The notes: generated by a model not told the origin, from the letters alone. Shown: positions 1 to 7,781, counted from the stretch's first letter. The stretch is 17,247 nt of DNA from Bacillota bacterium (GCA_012512705.1 JAAZDR010000074.1:1-17247), one strand, 5' to 3'. Numbers and translations: made by a program.

Positions 1-327
1 CATTTAAAGAATTTGGAGCTTGGGAGCGGAAAGGTCCTTTTTATACGTCGTGCTGAGGGGATTGGTGTTTCCGAATACAGGATCGTCGAAACAGGGACAG
101 TGAACGAGATCAGCTCCCTGGCGCAACCGGTACGAAATAAGGATAGACTGGAAGTATATATTGTGGCCAGGCATACTTCAAATGAAGAAAACGGCATCGC
201 CCGCATACAGGGGTTCGTTATCGATATCGAAGGGGGAGGAAAGCTGGTAGGTCAAAAGGTACTGGTCGAGATCGTTGAAGTTTACCGCACCTTTGCCCGT
301 GCTATTCCTGTAGCTAAAAAGGTTTAG
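1..327 (+). CDS. C-terminal part of a TRAM-like domain protein, probably ribonuclease E/G (5' end outside window)
   Basis: The frame is open from base 1 and ends at TAG 325-327, so this is the last ~108 codons of a longer gene. The final ~60 residues look like a TRAM-type RNA-binding beta-barrel: a run 'NGIARIQGFVIDIEGG' followed by 'LVGQKVLVEIVEVYRTFARA'. From family knowledge, TRAM-like tails close several RNA-modifying and RNA-processing enzymes, and clostridial RNase E/G-type proteins commonly lie just upstream of rplU-rpmA-obg. The inference of ribonuclease G therefore rests on the tail plus the locus; the catalytic S1 and DNase-I-like parts are not in the window. The apparent TTG start at 13 is only the first start-like codon after the window edge. 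Alternatives are another TRAM protein such as a radical-SAM or PIN-domain enzyme. No terminator is visible between this gene and the next promoter at 352. Confidence 0.55.
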   Translation, partial: HLKNLELGSGKVLFIRRAEGIGVSEYRIVETGTVNEISSLAQPVRNKDRLEVYIVARHTSNEENGIARIQGFVIDIEGGGKLVGQKVLVEIVEVYRTFARAIPVAKKV

Positions 328-351
328 CAGAAGCTTTAGAGTATAAATTCC

Positions 352-380
352 TTTACATCGTTTGACAAAAACTATATAAT
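352..380 (+). promoter_or_regulatory. Sigma-A-type promoter of the thiamine operon
   Basis: TTTACA at 352-357 and a perfect TATAAT at 375-380 are separated by 17 bp. Predicted transcription start is near 387, about 25 nt before the riboswitch core. The nearby TTGACA at 362-367 is too close to this -10 to be its partner. Confidence 0.75.
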
Positions 381-400
381 AGATAACAGTAATCAAACTT

Positions 401-511
401 AATATTACAAAGGGGAGCTGGATGACAAGCCAGCTGAGAGGGATTAAGTCCGACCCTTAAAACCTGATCTGGGTAATGCCAGCGTAGGGACTATACTTTT
501 ATAGTAATATT
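401..511 (+). ncRNA. TPP riboswitch (THI element)
   Basis: The conserved THI-box pieces appear in order: GGGG at 412-415, CTGAGAGGG around 433-441, ACCCTTA at 453-459, ACCTGATCTGGGTAATGCC at 462-480 and AGCGTAGGGA at 481-490. The aptamer binds thiamine pyrophosphate. It is enclosed by an exact 8-nt complement, AATATTAC at 401-408 with GTAATATT at 504-511, which could act as an extended P1 stem. A small hairpin ACTAT/ATAGT (490-494/501-505) lies in the 3' linker and would compete for two of those bases. The riboswitch precedes a terminator and an operon of thiamine-precursor uptake genes, so thiamine repletion should switch the operon off. Confidence 0.95.
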
Positions 512-524
512 GTGTAGCTTATTG

Positions 525-548
525 GCCTACCTTATCAGGTAGGCTTTT
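525..548 (+). terminator. Riboswitch-controlled intrinsic terminator (attenuator)
   Basis: GCCTACCT (525-532) pairs perfectly with AGGTAGGC (537-544) around the tetraloop TATC, followed by TTTT at 545-548. A possible antiterminator is visible: GTAGG at 484-488, inside the 3' part of the aptamer, complements CCTAC at 526-530 in the terminator's 5' arm. TPP binding would free the terminator arm and stop transcription before the first gene at 574. The fold is inferred by eye. Confidence 0.85.
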
Positions 549-573
549 AATTTTATAGAGAGGAGGGGAGATT

Positions 574-861
574 GTGGCACACGTTAACTTGAGTTTGCAG
601 ATTTTACCTTTGGTGCCCGAAGAGGAGCTCTACGGGGTGGTGGACAAGGTGATTGCGCATATCCAAAAAAGCGGAGTGGTGTACCATGTAGGTCCGATGG
701 AGACAACGATGGAAGGTGAGCTTCCTGATCTTTTGCGACTCGTGGCTGAAGCACAGGATATATGTATCGCTGCTGGTGCACCGCGAGTAATTTCCAATAT
801 AAAAATTGATTATAAGCCTGGTGGTGTAAAGGTTGACGAAAAGATTGCCAAATATCGTTGA
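574..861 (+). CDS. MTH1187/YqgV-family thiamine-binding protein
   Basis: A 95-residue protein of the thiamine-binding (DUF77, MTH1187/YqgV/YkoF-like) family. The family signature is visible as 'VNLSLQILPL' at the N-terminus, 'YHVGPMETTMEGE' near residue 36 and 'PRVISNIKIDY' near residue 70. Members are small ferredoxin-like folds that assemble into oligomers and bind thiamine or a related pyrimidine; their exact role beside transporters is not settled. GTG at 574 is chosen because AGGAGGGGA at 561-569 sits at good spacing. It is the first gene behind the TPP riboswitch, and its end overlaps the permease start by ~29 nt, so translation is probably coupled. Length is normal for the family (about 95-105 residues). 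Confidence 0.88.
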   Translation: MAHVNLSLQILPLVPEEELYGVVDKVIAHIQKSGVVYHVGPMETTMEGELPDLLRLVAEAQDICIAAGAPRVISNIKIDYKPGGVKVDEKIAKYR

Positions 862-1612
862 TAGGATAGTTGTCCCTCTGACCCTACCGCTTTTAATAAC
901 CCTCCTCTGGGAAGTGGTGGTAAGATTAGGGCAGATCCCGCCTTTTATATTGCCCTCGCCGATAAGGGTTTTGCCTACAATGGTGGAGGTCTTTCCTGAT
1001 TTGCTCCCCCATTTACGGATTACATTATTGGAGTTTGCTATCGGTTTCAGCCTGGCGCTGCTGCTGGCGATTTTTATTGCTTTGCTAATGGATGCACTGC
1101 CTTTAGCCAAAAAGATGGTCTATCCCCTGCTTGTTGTTTCACAGACGGTGCCGATTATTTCTGTAGCTCCCCTTTTTTTGATTTGGTTCGGTTACGGAAT
1201 CTTGCCAAAAGTGCTGGTCGTTATCCTTGTCTGTTTTTTCCCGATAGGGATCAGTCTGCTGGAGGGGCTGGCTGCTGTTGACGCTGAGCTTTTAAAGCTG
1301 CTTAAGGCAATGGGTGCAAGACGGTTTCAGATCTACCGCTTGGTTAAGATCCCGGCTGCTCTGCCGGCCTTACTGGCCGGACTGAAGATCTCCGCCTCTT
1401 ATAGTATTATGGGGGCGATCATCGGCGAATGGTTGGGGGCGATGCAGGGTATAGGATATTATATGAACCTTGCTCAGCATGCTTTCAGCGTGGATCGGGT
1501 TCTAGTTGCTGTCCTGGTGATAACCATTCTCAGTTTGGCGGTTTTCAAAATTGTGTGTTTGCTGGAAAAAATACTTATGCCCTGGCAAACGCCAGAAGCT
1601 TGGGAGGATTAG
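833..1612 (+). CDS. thiX: ABC transporter permease for a thiamine precursor (ThiX-like)
   Basis: A 259-residue hydrophobic protein with about six membrane segments and the permease-ATPase coupling (EAA) loop 'LLKAMGARRFQIYRLVKIPAALP' around residues 152-174. That places it in the SsuC/TauC/ThiX-type BPD permease family. With ThiY and ThiZ downstream and a TPP riboswitch upstream, the likely cargo is a thiamine pyrimidine precursor (HMP or formyl-aminomethyl-pyrimidine, as described for ThiXYZ systems). The substrate is inferred from context. The start is uncertain: TTG 833 overlaps the preceding gene, and TTG 845 is an in-frame alternative. Both imply overlap with the preceding stop at 861 and translational coupling. 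Confidence 0.88.
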   Translation: MTKRLPNIVDRIVVPLTLPLLITLLWEVVVRLGQIPPFILPSPIRVLPTMVEVFPDLLPHLRITLLEFAIGFSLALLLAIFIALLMDALPLAKKMVYPLLVVSQTVPIISVAPLFLIWFGYGILPKVLVVILVCFFPIGISLLEGLAAVDAELLKLLKAMGARRFQIYRLVKIPAALPALLAGLKISASYSIMGAIIGEWLGAMQGIGYYMNLAQHAFSVDRVLVAVLVITILSLAVFKIVCLLEKILMPWQTPEAWED

Positions 1613-1679
1613 CTCTTAGGTTTATTTAGATCCCATCGCTTAGAAGTTTAGAAACCAACTAAAAAAGGGGGAAGACTTT

Positions 1680-2693
1680 GTGAAAAAAACTAATACATTG
1701 ATAGCCATGCTTCTAATCTTTTTCAGTATGACCTTTTTGCTGAACGGTTGTGCCCCGCGTGGTGGTTTTGAAGAGTCTTCAGAAGAGGAGCTGACAAAAG
1801 TAACTGTGGTCTTGGATTGGGTTCCCAACACCAACCATACAGGACTTTACGTGGCCAAGGGAAAAGGGTATTTTTCAGAAGCGGGGCTCGATGTTGATAT
1901 TGTGCAGCCGACAGAAGGAGGAACCGCTCAGCTAATTGCGGCGGGGCAGGGGGATTTTGGTATCAGTTATCAAGAGGAAGTCGTTATCGCCAGAACGATG
2001 GATATGCCAGTAGTGGCCGTAGCTGCTATAATCCAGCATAATACTTCCGGTTTTGCCTCTCCGGTTGAAAAGGGAATTACCTCTCCAGCTGATTTTCCCG
2101 GCAAAAAATACGGCGGTTGGGGCTCAGAAAGCGAAACAGCGATGCTTGCGGCAGTTATGGAACGCTATGGCGCCAGCATTGATGATCTAGAGATTATTAA
2201 TATCGGCTCAGCGGACTTTTTTAGCAGTGTGGAGCGTGATATAGATTTTGCCTGGATTTATTATGGATGGGCTGGAATAGAGGCCGAATTAAGAGGCATT
2301 GAGTTAAACTTTATACTTCTGCAGGATGTAGAACCGGCCCTTGATTTCTATACTCCGGTGATCATTGTCAACGAAGAACTAATCGCCGAGGACCCGCAGT
2401 TGATTTCAGCTTTTCTACAGGGGGCGACCCGGGGCTATAGCGATGCCATAGAAAACCCGAGAGAAGCGGCGGAAATATTTTTAAAACATGTGCCAGAACT
2501 AGATGAAGAGCTTGTCTATGCCAGCCAAGAGTACCTGGCCGAACAATACCAGGCCGACGCACCGCGCTGGGGAGAGATGAAGAAGGAAATTTGGGAAACC
2601 TACTCGATGTGGATGTATGACCGCGGCCTTCTGGAGCGTCAGATTAACCCAGAAGAAGCATTTACCAACGAATTTCTGCCTGGAGAACAATAA
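1680..2693 (+). CDS. thiY: Thiamine-precursor-binding lipoprotein (ThiY-like, NMT1/THI5 family)
   Basis: A 337-residue extracytoplasmic solute-binding protein. Residues 1-24 are a lipoprotein signal: a positive start MKKTN, a hydrophobic core and the lipobox L-N-G-C with Cys24 as the lipidation site. The mature protein starts with the NMT1/THI5-like pattern 'DWVPNTNHTGLYVAKGKGYF' and then 'EGGTAQLIAAGQGDFGIS', both typical of ThiY-type pyrimidine-binding proteins. It should capture the precursor outside the membrane and pass it to ThiX. The GTG start at 1680 has the purine-rich GGGGGAAG about 6 nt upstream. The stop codon overlaps the next gene's ATG by one base (TAATG), which indicates tight translational coupling to the ATPase. 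The exact ligand (HMP, formyl-aminopyrimidine or thiamine itself) cannot be read from the sequence. Confidence 0.9.
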   Translation: MKKTNTLIAMLLIFFSMTFLLNGCAPRGGFEESSEEELTKVTVVLDWVPNTNHTGLYVAKGKGYFSEAGLDVDIVQPTEGGTAQLIAAGQGDFGISYQEEVVIARTMDMPVVAVAAIIQHNTSGFASPVEKGITSPADFPGKKYGGWGSESETAMLAAVMERYGASIDDLEIINIGSADFFSSVERDIDFAWIYYGWAGIEAELRGIELNFILLQDVEPALDFYTPVIIVNEELIAEDPQLISAFLQGATRGYSDAIENPREAAEIFLKHVPELDEELVYASQEYLAEQYQADAPRWGEMKKEIWETYSMWMYDRGLLERQINPEEAFTNEFLPGEQ

Positions 2694-3430
2694 TGGATAG
2701 CAAGCTTGAGGTACGGAAAGTTAGTAAGCGTTACAATCGGATAAAAGTTTTGCAGGATATATCGCTTTCGGTTATGAAGAAACAGTTTGTCAGCATTTTG
2801 GGTCCCAGTGGCTGTGGCAAAAGCACTTTGTTTGAAGTGATCTCCGGGCTGCAGCTTCCGGATAATGGAGAGGTGCTCATCGATGGTAAGGATTCACGGG
2901 GACGCACCGGACGGGTGAGCTATATGCCGCAGAAAGATCTGCTGCTTCCTTGGAAAACTATTTTGGACAATGCGGCTCTGCCTCTAGTGATCAAGGGGGA
3001 ATCATGGCCGGAAGCCCGCCGCAAAGCAGCGCCCTATTTTGCTCCTTTTGAATTGGACGGCTTTGAAAGAGCATATCCGCAGCAGCTTTCCGGGGGAATG
3101 CGACAGCGGGCCGCGCTGCTGCGCACCTTTCTCTTTGCTCGGGATATCCTGTTGCTTGACGAGCCATTTGGCGCTTTGGACGCGCTAACAAGGAGCAAGA
3201 TGCACCTTTGGCTGCTGGACATTTTTCAGCGCTATGGTCCTTCTGTGCTCTTTATTACTCATGATATTGACGAAGCAATATTTCTAGCCGATAAGCTCTA
3301 TATTTTCTCTGCCCGCCCGGCAAGGGTTGTTGCGGAGATTGAGATTGAGCTGCCGCGGCCCCGCAGCCAAGAGCTGTTGACTTCTGGCGAGTTTGCTGCT
3401 TTAAAAAAAGAAGTTCTGCAATTTTTTTAA
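2693..3430 (+). CDS. thiZ: ABC transporter ATPase for a thiamine precursor (ThiZ-like)
   Basis: A complete 245-residue ABC ATPase: Walker A GPSGCGKST at 37-45, Q-loop Q80, signature LSGGM at 132-136, Walker B ILLLDEP at 152-158 with catalytic Glu157, D-loop around 162 and switch His190. The sequence resembles the SsuB/TauB/ThiZ group that pairs with NMT1-type binding proteins. The start ATG overlaps the thiY stop (TAATG). It supplies energy for the ThiX permease. All catalytic motifs are intact. A one-gene gap of 12 nt with a strong GGAGG separates it from the methyltransferase. Confidence 0.92.
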   Translation: MDSKLEVRKVSKRYNRIKVLQDISLSVMKKQFVSILGPSGCGKSTLFEVISGLQLPDNGEVLIDGKDSRGRTGRVSYMPQKDLLLPWKTILDNAALPLVIKGESWPEARRKAAPYFAPFELDGFERAYPQQLSGGMRQRAALLRTFLFARDILLLDEPFGALDALTRSKMHLWLLDIFQRYGPSVLFITHDIDEAIFLADKLYIFSARPARVVAEIEIELPRPRSQELLTSGEFAALKKEVLQFF

Positions 3431-3442
3431 GGAGGAATAGAC

Positions 3443-4120
3443 TTGTTTTTTGATCCTATCGCCCAGAGCTACGATGAATGGTATAAAACTCCCTTGGGCC
3501 GCTTTGCTGATGAAGTGGAGACGGCCTTGGCTTTTCGTTTATTTCCGGTAACTAAGGAGTCCCTTATACTTGATGCCGGCTGTGGTACCGGAAATTTTAG
3601 CTTAAAATTAGCGCGTAAAGGCGCTCGGGTAATAGGCGTCGATATCTCAACAGAGATGCTTTCCATAGCCAGGGAGAAAGCTAAACGTGAAGGCCTGGAA
3701 ATTATTTTTCACCAGATGGATATCTACAACCTTGATTTTGAGGATAATTATTTTGACGGCATCTTCTCCATGGCTGCCTTTGAGTTTATTAAAGAACCAC
3801 AGAGAGCTTTTCATGAGCTGTGGCGTGTGCTTAAACCAGGAGGATATCTGCTGATCGGAACGATAAACAGGGATAGTGCCTGGGGAGAGCTGTATATAGA
3901 GCAGGGGAAAAAAGCAGATTCTGTATTCTATCATGCCAGTTTTAAGACGTTGGCAGAGCTTGAGGATCTCGATCGCCGAAATCTTATCGATTCTGGTGAG
4001 TCTTTGTTTATTAAACCGGACACCCCTGAAGAAAAAATTACACTGGAGGAAGAAGAACGGCTTTCGGCGAAAGAGAAAGGAGGATTCATCGCCGCGCTAT
4101 GGCAGAAAACTGTTATTTGA
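3443..4120 (+). CDS. Class I SAM-dependent methyltransferase, last gene of the TPP-riboswitch operon
   Basis: A 225-residue soluble protein. SAM-binding motif I is DAGCGTGN at 44-51, the ribose-binding acidic residue is D67 ('GVDIS'), motif II is around 'QMDIYNLDFEDNYFDGIFSM' (91-110), and 'LKPGG' is at 130-134. This is the UbiE/BioC-like general fold; no substrate can be assigned. TTG 3443 is chosen because GGAGG at 3431-3435 is 7 nt upstream. No internal promoter or terminator separates it from thiZ, so it should be transcribed under TPP control. Its last codons overlap the rplU promoter at 4117. A role in thiamine or pyrimidine salvage is possible from position alone; it may equally be a passenger. 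Confidence 0.85.
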   Translation: MFFDPIAQSYDEWYKTPLGRFADEVETALAFRLFPVTKESLILDAGCGTGNFSLKLARKGARVIGVDISTEMLSIAREKAKREGLEIIFHQMDIYNLDFEDNYFDGIFSMAAFEFIKEPQRAFHELWRVLKPGGYLLIGTINRDSAWGELYIEQGKKADSVFYHASFKTLAELEDLDRRNLIDSGESLFIKPDTPEEKITLEEEERLSAKEKGGFIAALWQKTVI

Positions 4121-4145
4121 CAGTTCTTTGTCCCTGTGCTAAAAT
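4117..4145 (+). promoter_or_regulatory. Strong sigma-A promoter of rplU-rpmA
   Basis: TTGACA at 4117-4122 and TAAAAT at 4140-4145 are separated by exactly 17 bp. The -35 hexamer overlaps the stop codon of the methyltransferase gene. It isolates ribosomal protein expression from the thiamine operon. Confidence 0.8.
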
Positions 4146-4151
4146 ACAGAA

Positions 4152-4253
4152 GCGGCATATAACGCAGGCCCTTCTTTAAAACCGCATGCTTCACGGTTGC
4201 AAACCGAAAAGGTGCCGTGAGCGGCGAGTCAGCAAAAGGAGTGAAAGAACACA
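4152..4253 (+). ncRNA. 5' leader of rplU (L21 leader-like structured RNA)
   Basis: About 100 nt of untranslated leader between the promoter and the L21 start codon. It can form a long hairpin: GC (4188-4189) plus TCACGG (4191-4196) with CCGTGA (4215-4220) plus GC (4221-4222), capped by ACC/GGT closing a GAAAA loop (4203-4213). An alternative pairing CGGTT/AACCG (4194-4198/4202-4206) excludes the first. Structured L21 leaders are known upstream of rplU in Firmicutes and are thought to mediate autoregulation. The assignment is by position and fold; I could not run a covariance model. Confidence 0.6.
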
Positions 4254-4568
4254 ATGTATGCAATTATCGAAAGCGGCGGGAAGCAGTATCGCGTGGAGGA
4301 AGGTTCTAAAATTCGCGTTGAGCTTTTGGATGCAGCTGAAGGCGAAGAGGTTGTTTTTGACCGTGTAGTCGCTGTTAAAGATGGTGAAACACTGAAAGTA
4401 GGCACACCTTACCTTGAAGGAGTAAAAGTTACCGGCAAGGTATTGGAAAACGGTAAAGGGAAAAAGATTATTGTCTTTAAATATAAGGCGAAAAAGAATT
4501 ACCGGCGTAAAAAGGGCCATCGACAGCCTTATACTGCTGTTAGTATAGAAAAAATTGTTACTGCATAG
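4254..4568 (+). CDS. rplU: 50S ribosomal protein L21
   Basis: A 104-residue protein with the full L21 pattern: '[17 protein letters not shown]' at the start, and the basic 23S rRNA-binding tail '[18 protein letters not shown]' near residue 80. L21 is an early-assembling large-subunit protein. The ATG at 4254 follows AAAGGAGTG at 4235-4243. It is the first gene behind a strong promoter and structured leader, and is followed after 37 nt by rpmA. Length is the usual 102-104 residues. Confidence 0.98.
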   Translation: MYAIIESGGKQYRVEEGSKIRVELLDAAEGEEVVFDRVVAVKDGETLKVGTPYLEGVKVTGKVLENGKGKKIIVFKYKAKKNYRRKKGHRQPYTAVSIEKIVTA

Positions 4569-4605
4569 TTGAGTTTTAGTTTAGCTGCGCGGGAGGTGAA
4601 GTTAA

Positions 4606-4863
4606 ATGGCACATAAAAAAGGTGTTGGTAGTTCCCGTAACGGTCGGGACAGTAAGTCTAAGCGCCTAGGGGTAAAGAGACAGGACGGGCAGGTGGTTTC
4701 TGCCGGTAGTATCTTGGTCCGCCAGCGGGGAACAAGGATCCATCCCGGCACAAATGTTGGTAAAGGGAAAGACGATACTCTCTTTGCCAAAATTGATGGT
4801 GTTGTATCTTTTGAGTTTAATGGTCGGGCAAAGAAACAGGTAAGCGTTTATCCTGTACAATAG
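4606..4863 (+). CDS. rpmA: 50S ribosomal protein L27, without the Firmicutes N-terminal extension
   Basis: An 85-residue L27 beginning [19 protein letters not shown], whose N-terminal tail reaches towards the peptidyl-transferase centre. In many Firmicutes L27 is made with a short N-terminal extension ending in a phenylalanine-rich site that the Prp (YsxB) protease removes. Here there is none: the codon directly before the ATG is TAA (4603-4605) in the same frame, so no extension can be encoded. The prp gene normally sits between rplU and rpmA, and only 37 nt lie there. GGGAGGTGA at 4591-4599 is the ribosome-binding site. Confidence 0.98.
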   Translation: MAHKKGVGSSRNGRDSKSKRLGVKRQDGQVVSAGSILVRQRGTRIHPGTNVGKGKDDTLFAKIDGVVSFEFNGRAKKQVSVYPVQ

Positions 4864-4875
4864 TGCTGATGATAA

Positions 4876-4900
4876 CCCCGGTTAAATCCGGGGATTTTTT
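4876..4900 (+). terminator. Intrinsic terminator after rpmA
   Basis: CCCCGG (4876-4881) pairs with CCGGGG (4888-4893) around a 6-nt loop, followed by A and TTTTTT (4895-4900). It ends the rplU-rpmA transcript. Confidence 0.9.
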
Positions 4901-4948
4901 AATTTGAAAGGGAAAATAGCGGATCACGCAGAATAGTGAAAATATAAT

Positions 4949-5734
4949 TTGAATGTATTTTGCTTTGAGCTGGTGGTCCCATTGAAAAGTATTTGTCCGT
5001 ACTTTTTTTTATCAGTTGCAGTTGCTTTTTGCATCTGCATTTTTAGGTCTGCTGCGGTGAGGCCAAGCTTTGCTTTTTTTTTAGTTCTACTTACCTGCTC
5101 CGCTTTCTTTGCCGGATGTTTTTTTGAACAGCGTAGGCGCTACCTAGAGGAGCAGGAACTGCGTAGAGGTTATGAAAAGATATTGAGCTTTTACAGGCAT
5201 GAGATCGCCAACCACCTGCAGTTGTTTATTTCTTTAGTTCAGCTGCAACGCTATGAACGTCTTTTAAAACAATTAAAAAAAAGTGATTCTTTTTTTCGCG
5301 ACCTGATTATTCTAAACAAACTTTGTCCTCCCGATATTTTTTCTTTTTTGATTCGTTGGCAGCAGGAGCTGGGGGCTGAGGTAAAGGTAAATCTGCAGAG
5401 CGGAGGGATTCTACTCAGCCGTGCGGGAGCCAGGTTTCTCAAAGCCCTGCTCGTGGCTTTGCTTGAGCATCATCAGGAGGCGCAGGTTGAAGGGCTGCCC
5501 CTGCTTACCTTTACGGAAAAGAATTCTTCGCTGGTGTTCGATCTCTATTGCAGCAGCTCTCGCTTTTCCTATCTTCTTCCTACTATAGAGAGCCTTATTA
5601 AAGAACATGGTGATAGCTCCTTGCAGGTTGAACTTTTCCCCCTGCAAGGAGAGAAGGCGCATCTGCAGTTTACTTCAACTTTAGCTGCTGCGGAGGATTT
5701 ACATAAAAAAACCTTTTTTGGGTGCAGAATATAA
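4949..5734 (+). CDS. Membrane-anchored Spo0B-like phosphotransferase / degenerate histidine kinase
   Basis: A 261-residue protein lying immediately upstream of obg, the position of spo0B in Bacillus. Two hydrophobic segments (about 15-32 and 40-59) are followed by a charged helix and a Spo0B-type helical phosphoacceptor region, 'YRHEIANHLQLFISLVQLQRY' starting near residue 82, with His84 as the likely phosphorylated residue. The C-terminal ~140 residues show no clear N, G1 or G2 ATP-binding boxes, as in Spo0B, so it is more likely a phosphotransferase than an active kinase. Bacillus Spo0B is soluble, so the membrane anchor is unusual. TTG 4949 is the first start after an in-frame TGA (4937) but has a poor ribosome-binding site; GTG 4973 or TTG 4982 are alternatives. 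Identity rests on motif and synteny. Confidence 0.7.
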   Translation: MNVFCFELVVPLKSICPYFFLSVAVAFCICIFRSAAVRPSFAFFLVLLTCSAFFAGCFFEQRRRYLEEQELRRGYEKILSFYRHEIANHLQLFISLVQLQRYERLLKQLKKSDSFFRDLIILNKLCPPDIFSFLIRWQQELGAEVKVNLQSGGILLSRAGARFLKALLVALLEHHQEAQVEGLPLLTFTEKNSSLVFDLYCSSSRFSYLLPTIESLIKEHGDSSLQVELFPLQGEKAHLQFTSTLAAAEDLHKKTFFGCRI

Positions 5735-5737
5735 TGA

Positions 5738-7033
<1,296 letters not shown>

Positions 7034-7040
7034 CATGAAC

Positions 7041-7090
7041 GGGAGGTTATAAAAATTTTACTTCCAAATATAGGAGACAAAGAGCAGATT
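7041..7090 (+). promoter_or_regulatory. Unusual translation-initiation region of nadD (candidate AUU starts)
   Basis: Between the obg stop (TAG 7031-7033) and ATG 7103 the nadD frame has no ATG, GTG or TTG. Two Shine-Dalgarno-like sites precede in-frame ATT codons: GGGAGG at 7041-7046 with ATT at 7055 (8 nt between), and AGGAGA at 7072-7077 with ATT at 7088 (10 nt between). The second would give a protein starting xSLGLMGGTFDP, which restores the first beta-strand expected in NadD. Confidence 0.45.
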
Positions 7091-7102
7091 TCATTAGGGC
7101 TT

Positions 7103-7690
7103 ATGGGAGGCACTTTTGACCCCATTCATATGGGACATCTGGTTACGGCAGAGGAGGCAAGGCAGCAGTTTAATCTCGATTATGTGATCTTTATCCCTTC
7201 CGGTTCCCCGCCGCATAAGCGGAATATAACGATTACAAGCGCTGAACATCGCTATTTAATGACTGTCTTGGCAGTGATTGCCAATCCTTACTTCGCGGTT
7301 TCACGGTACGAGATTGATAGGGACAAGCCCTCTTACACTATTGATACGGTAAAACATTTTTCCGAAGTTTATGGGCAGAGGGCGAAATTATACTTTATTA
7401 CTGGGGCTGACGCCATTCTTGAAATAATGACCTGGAAAGATTATTCGGAGCTGTTATCGCGCTGTTTTTTTATCGCTGCTTCGCGTCCGGGATACCCTTT
7501 TAGAAAGCTGCAGGAGCTGGCAAAAACCGTTCCGGAAATTAATTCTAGCGTTCGCTTTCTGGAAATACCGGCCATGGCTATCTCCTCTACTTTTATCCGC
7601 AAGCGGGTAGCTCAAGGGAAAACAATTAAGTATCTTACGCCAGACCCCGTGGAACAATATATTCGCAAAAATAAACTCTATGTAAGATGA
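7103..7690 (+). CDS. nadD: Nicotinate-nucleotide adenylyltransferase (start probably further upstream)
   Basis: Converts nicotinate mononucleotide and ATP to deamido-NAD in NAD synthesis. The nucleotidyltransferase signature GGTFDPIHMGH is at the extreme N-terminus, the substrate region contains 'PSGSPPHK', 'TGADAILEI' sits near residue 92, and the second ATP-binding motif ISSTFIRKR is near 156. The coordinates use ATG 7103, the first conventional start. That start would leave the GG of the GGTFDP motif at residues 2-3 and remove the first beta-strand that normally precedes it. The upstream codons read 'ISLGL' in frame, so the true start is probably ATT 7088 or ATT 7055, giving 200 or 211 residues. 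The gene is in the obg operon and shares the obg frame, separated by a single TAG and 23 codons. Confidence 0.95.
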   Translation: MGGTFDPIHMGHLVTAEEARQQFNLDYVIFIPSGSPPHKRNITITSAEHRYLMTVLAVIANPYFAVSRYEIDRDKPSYTIDTVKHFSEVYGQRAKLYFITGADAILEIMTWKDYSELLSRCFFIAASRPGYPFRKLQELAKTVPEINSSVRFLEIPAMAISSTFIRKRVAQGKTIKYLTPDPVEQYIRKNKLYVR

Positions 7691-7701
7691 AGAAAGTTGC
7701 C

Positions 7702-7732
7702 TTGCATAATTTTGTATTTACTATTGCATAAT
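7702..7732. repeat. Pair of TTGCATAAT direct repeats upstream of the RRM gene
   Basis: TTGCATAAT occurs at 7702-7710 and again at 7724-7732, a 22-bp period (about two helical turns); 11 of 12 bases match if the repeat is extended by three. The copies could be an operator, or the first could serve as a -35 and the second contain a weak -10 (CATAAT, 7727-7732). The spacing for the latter (19 bp) is long. Confidence 0.4.
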
Positions 7733-7781
7733 ATTTTTACAGGCCTTCTGTGTGGGAGGAAGAAAGCGAGGTGACTTGTTG

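Noticed and set aside
362..367. TTGACA hexamer upstream of the TPP riboswitch as a -35
   Set aside because: It lies only 7 bp from the TATAAT at 375-380 and has no suitable -10 at 16-18 bp; TTTACA at 352-357 fits better.
604..1110. 168-residue minus-strand ORF
   Set aside because: It is antisense to the thiamine-binding protein and ThiX genes, which have clear family motifs; its own translation shows no domain and it has no convincing start site.
7035..7052. Five-codon frame MNGRL between obg and nadD as a leader peptide
   Set aside because: Too short and without its own ribosome-binding site; the purines serve nadD initiation more plausibly.
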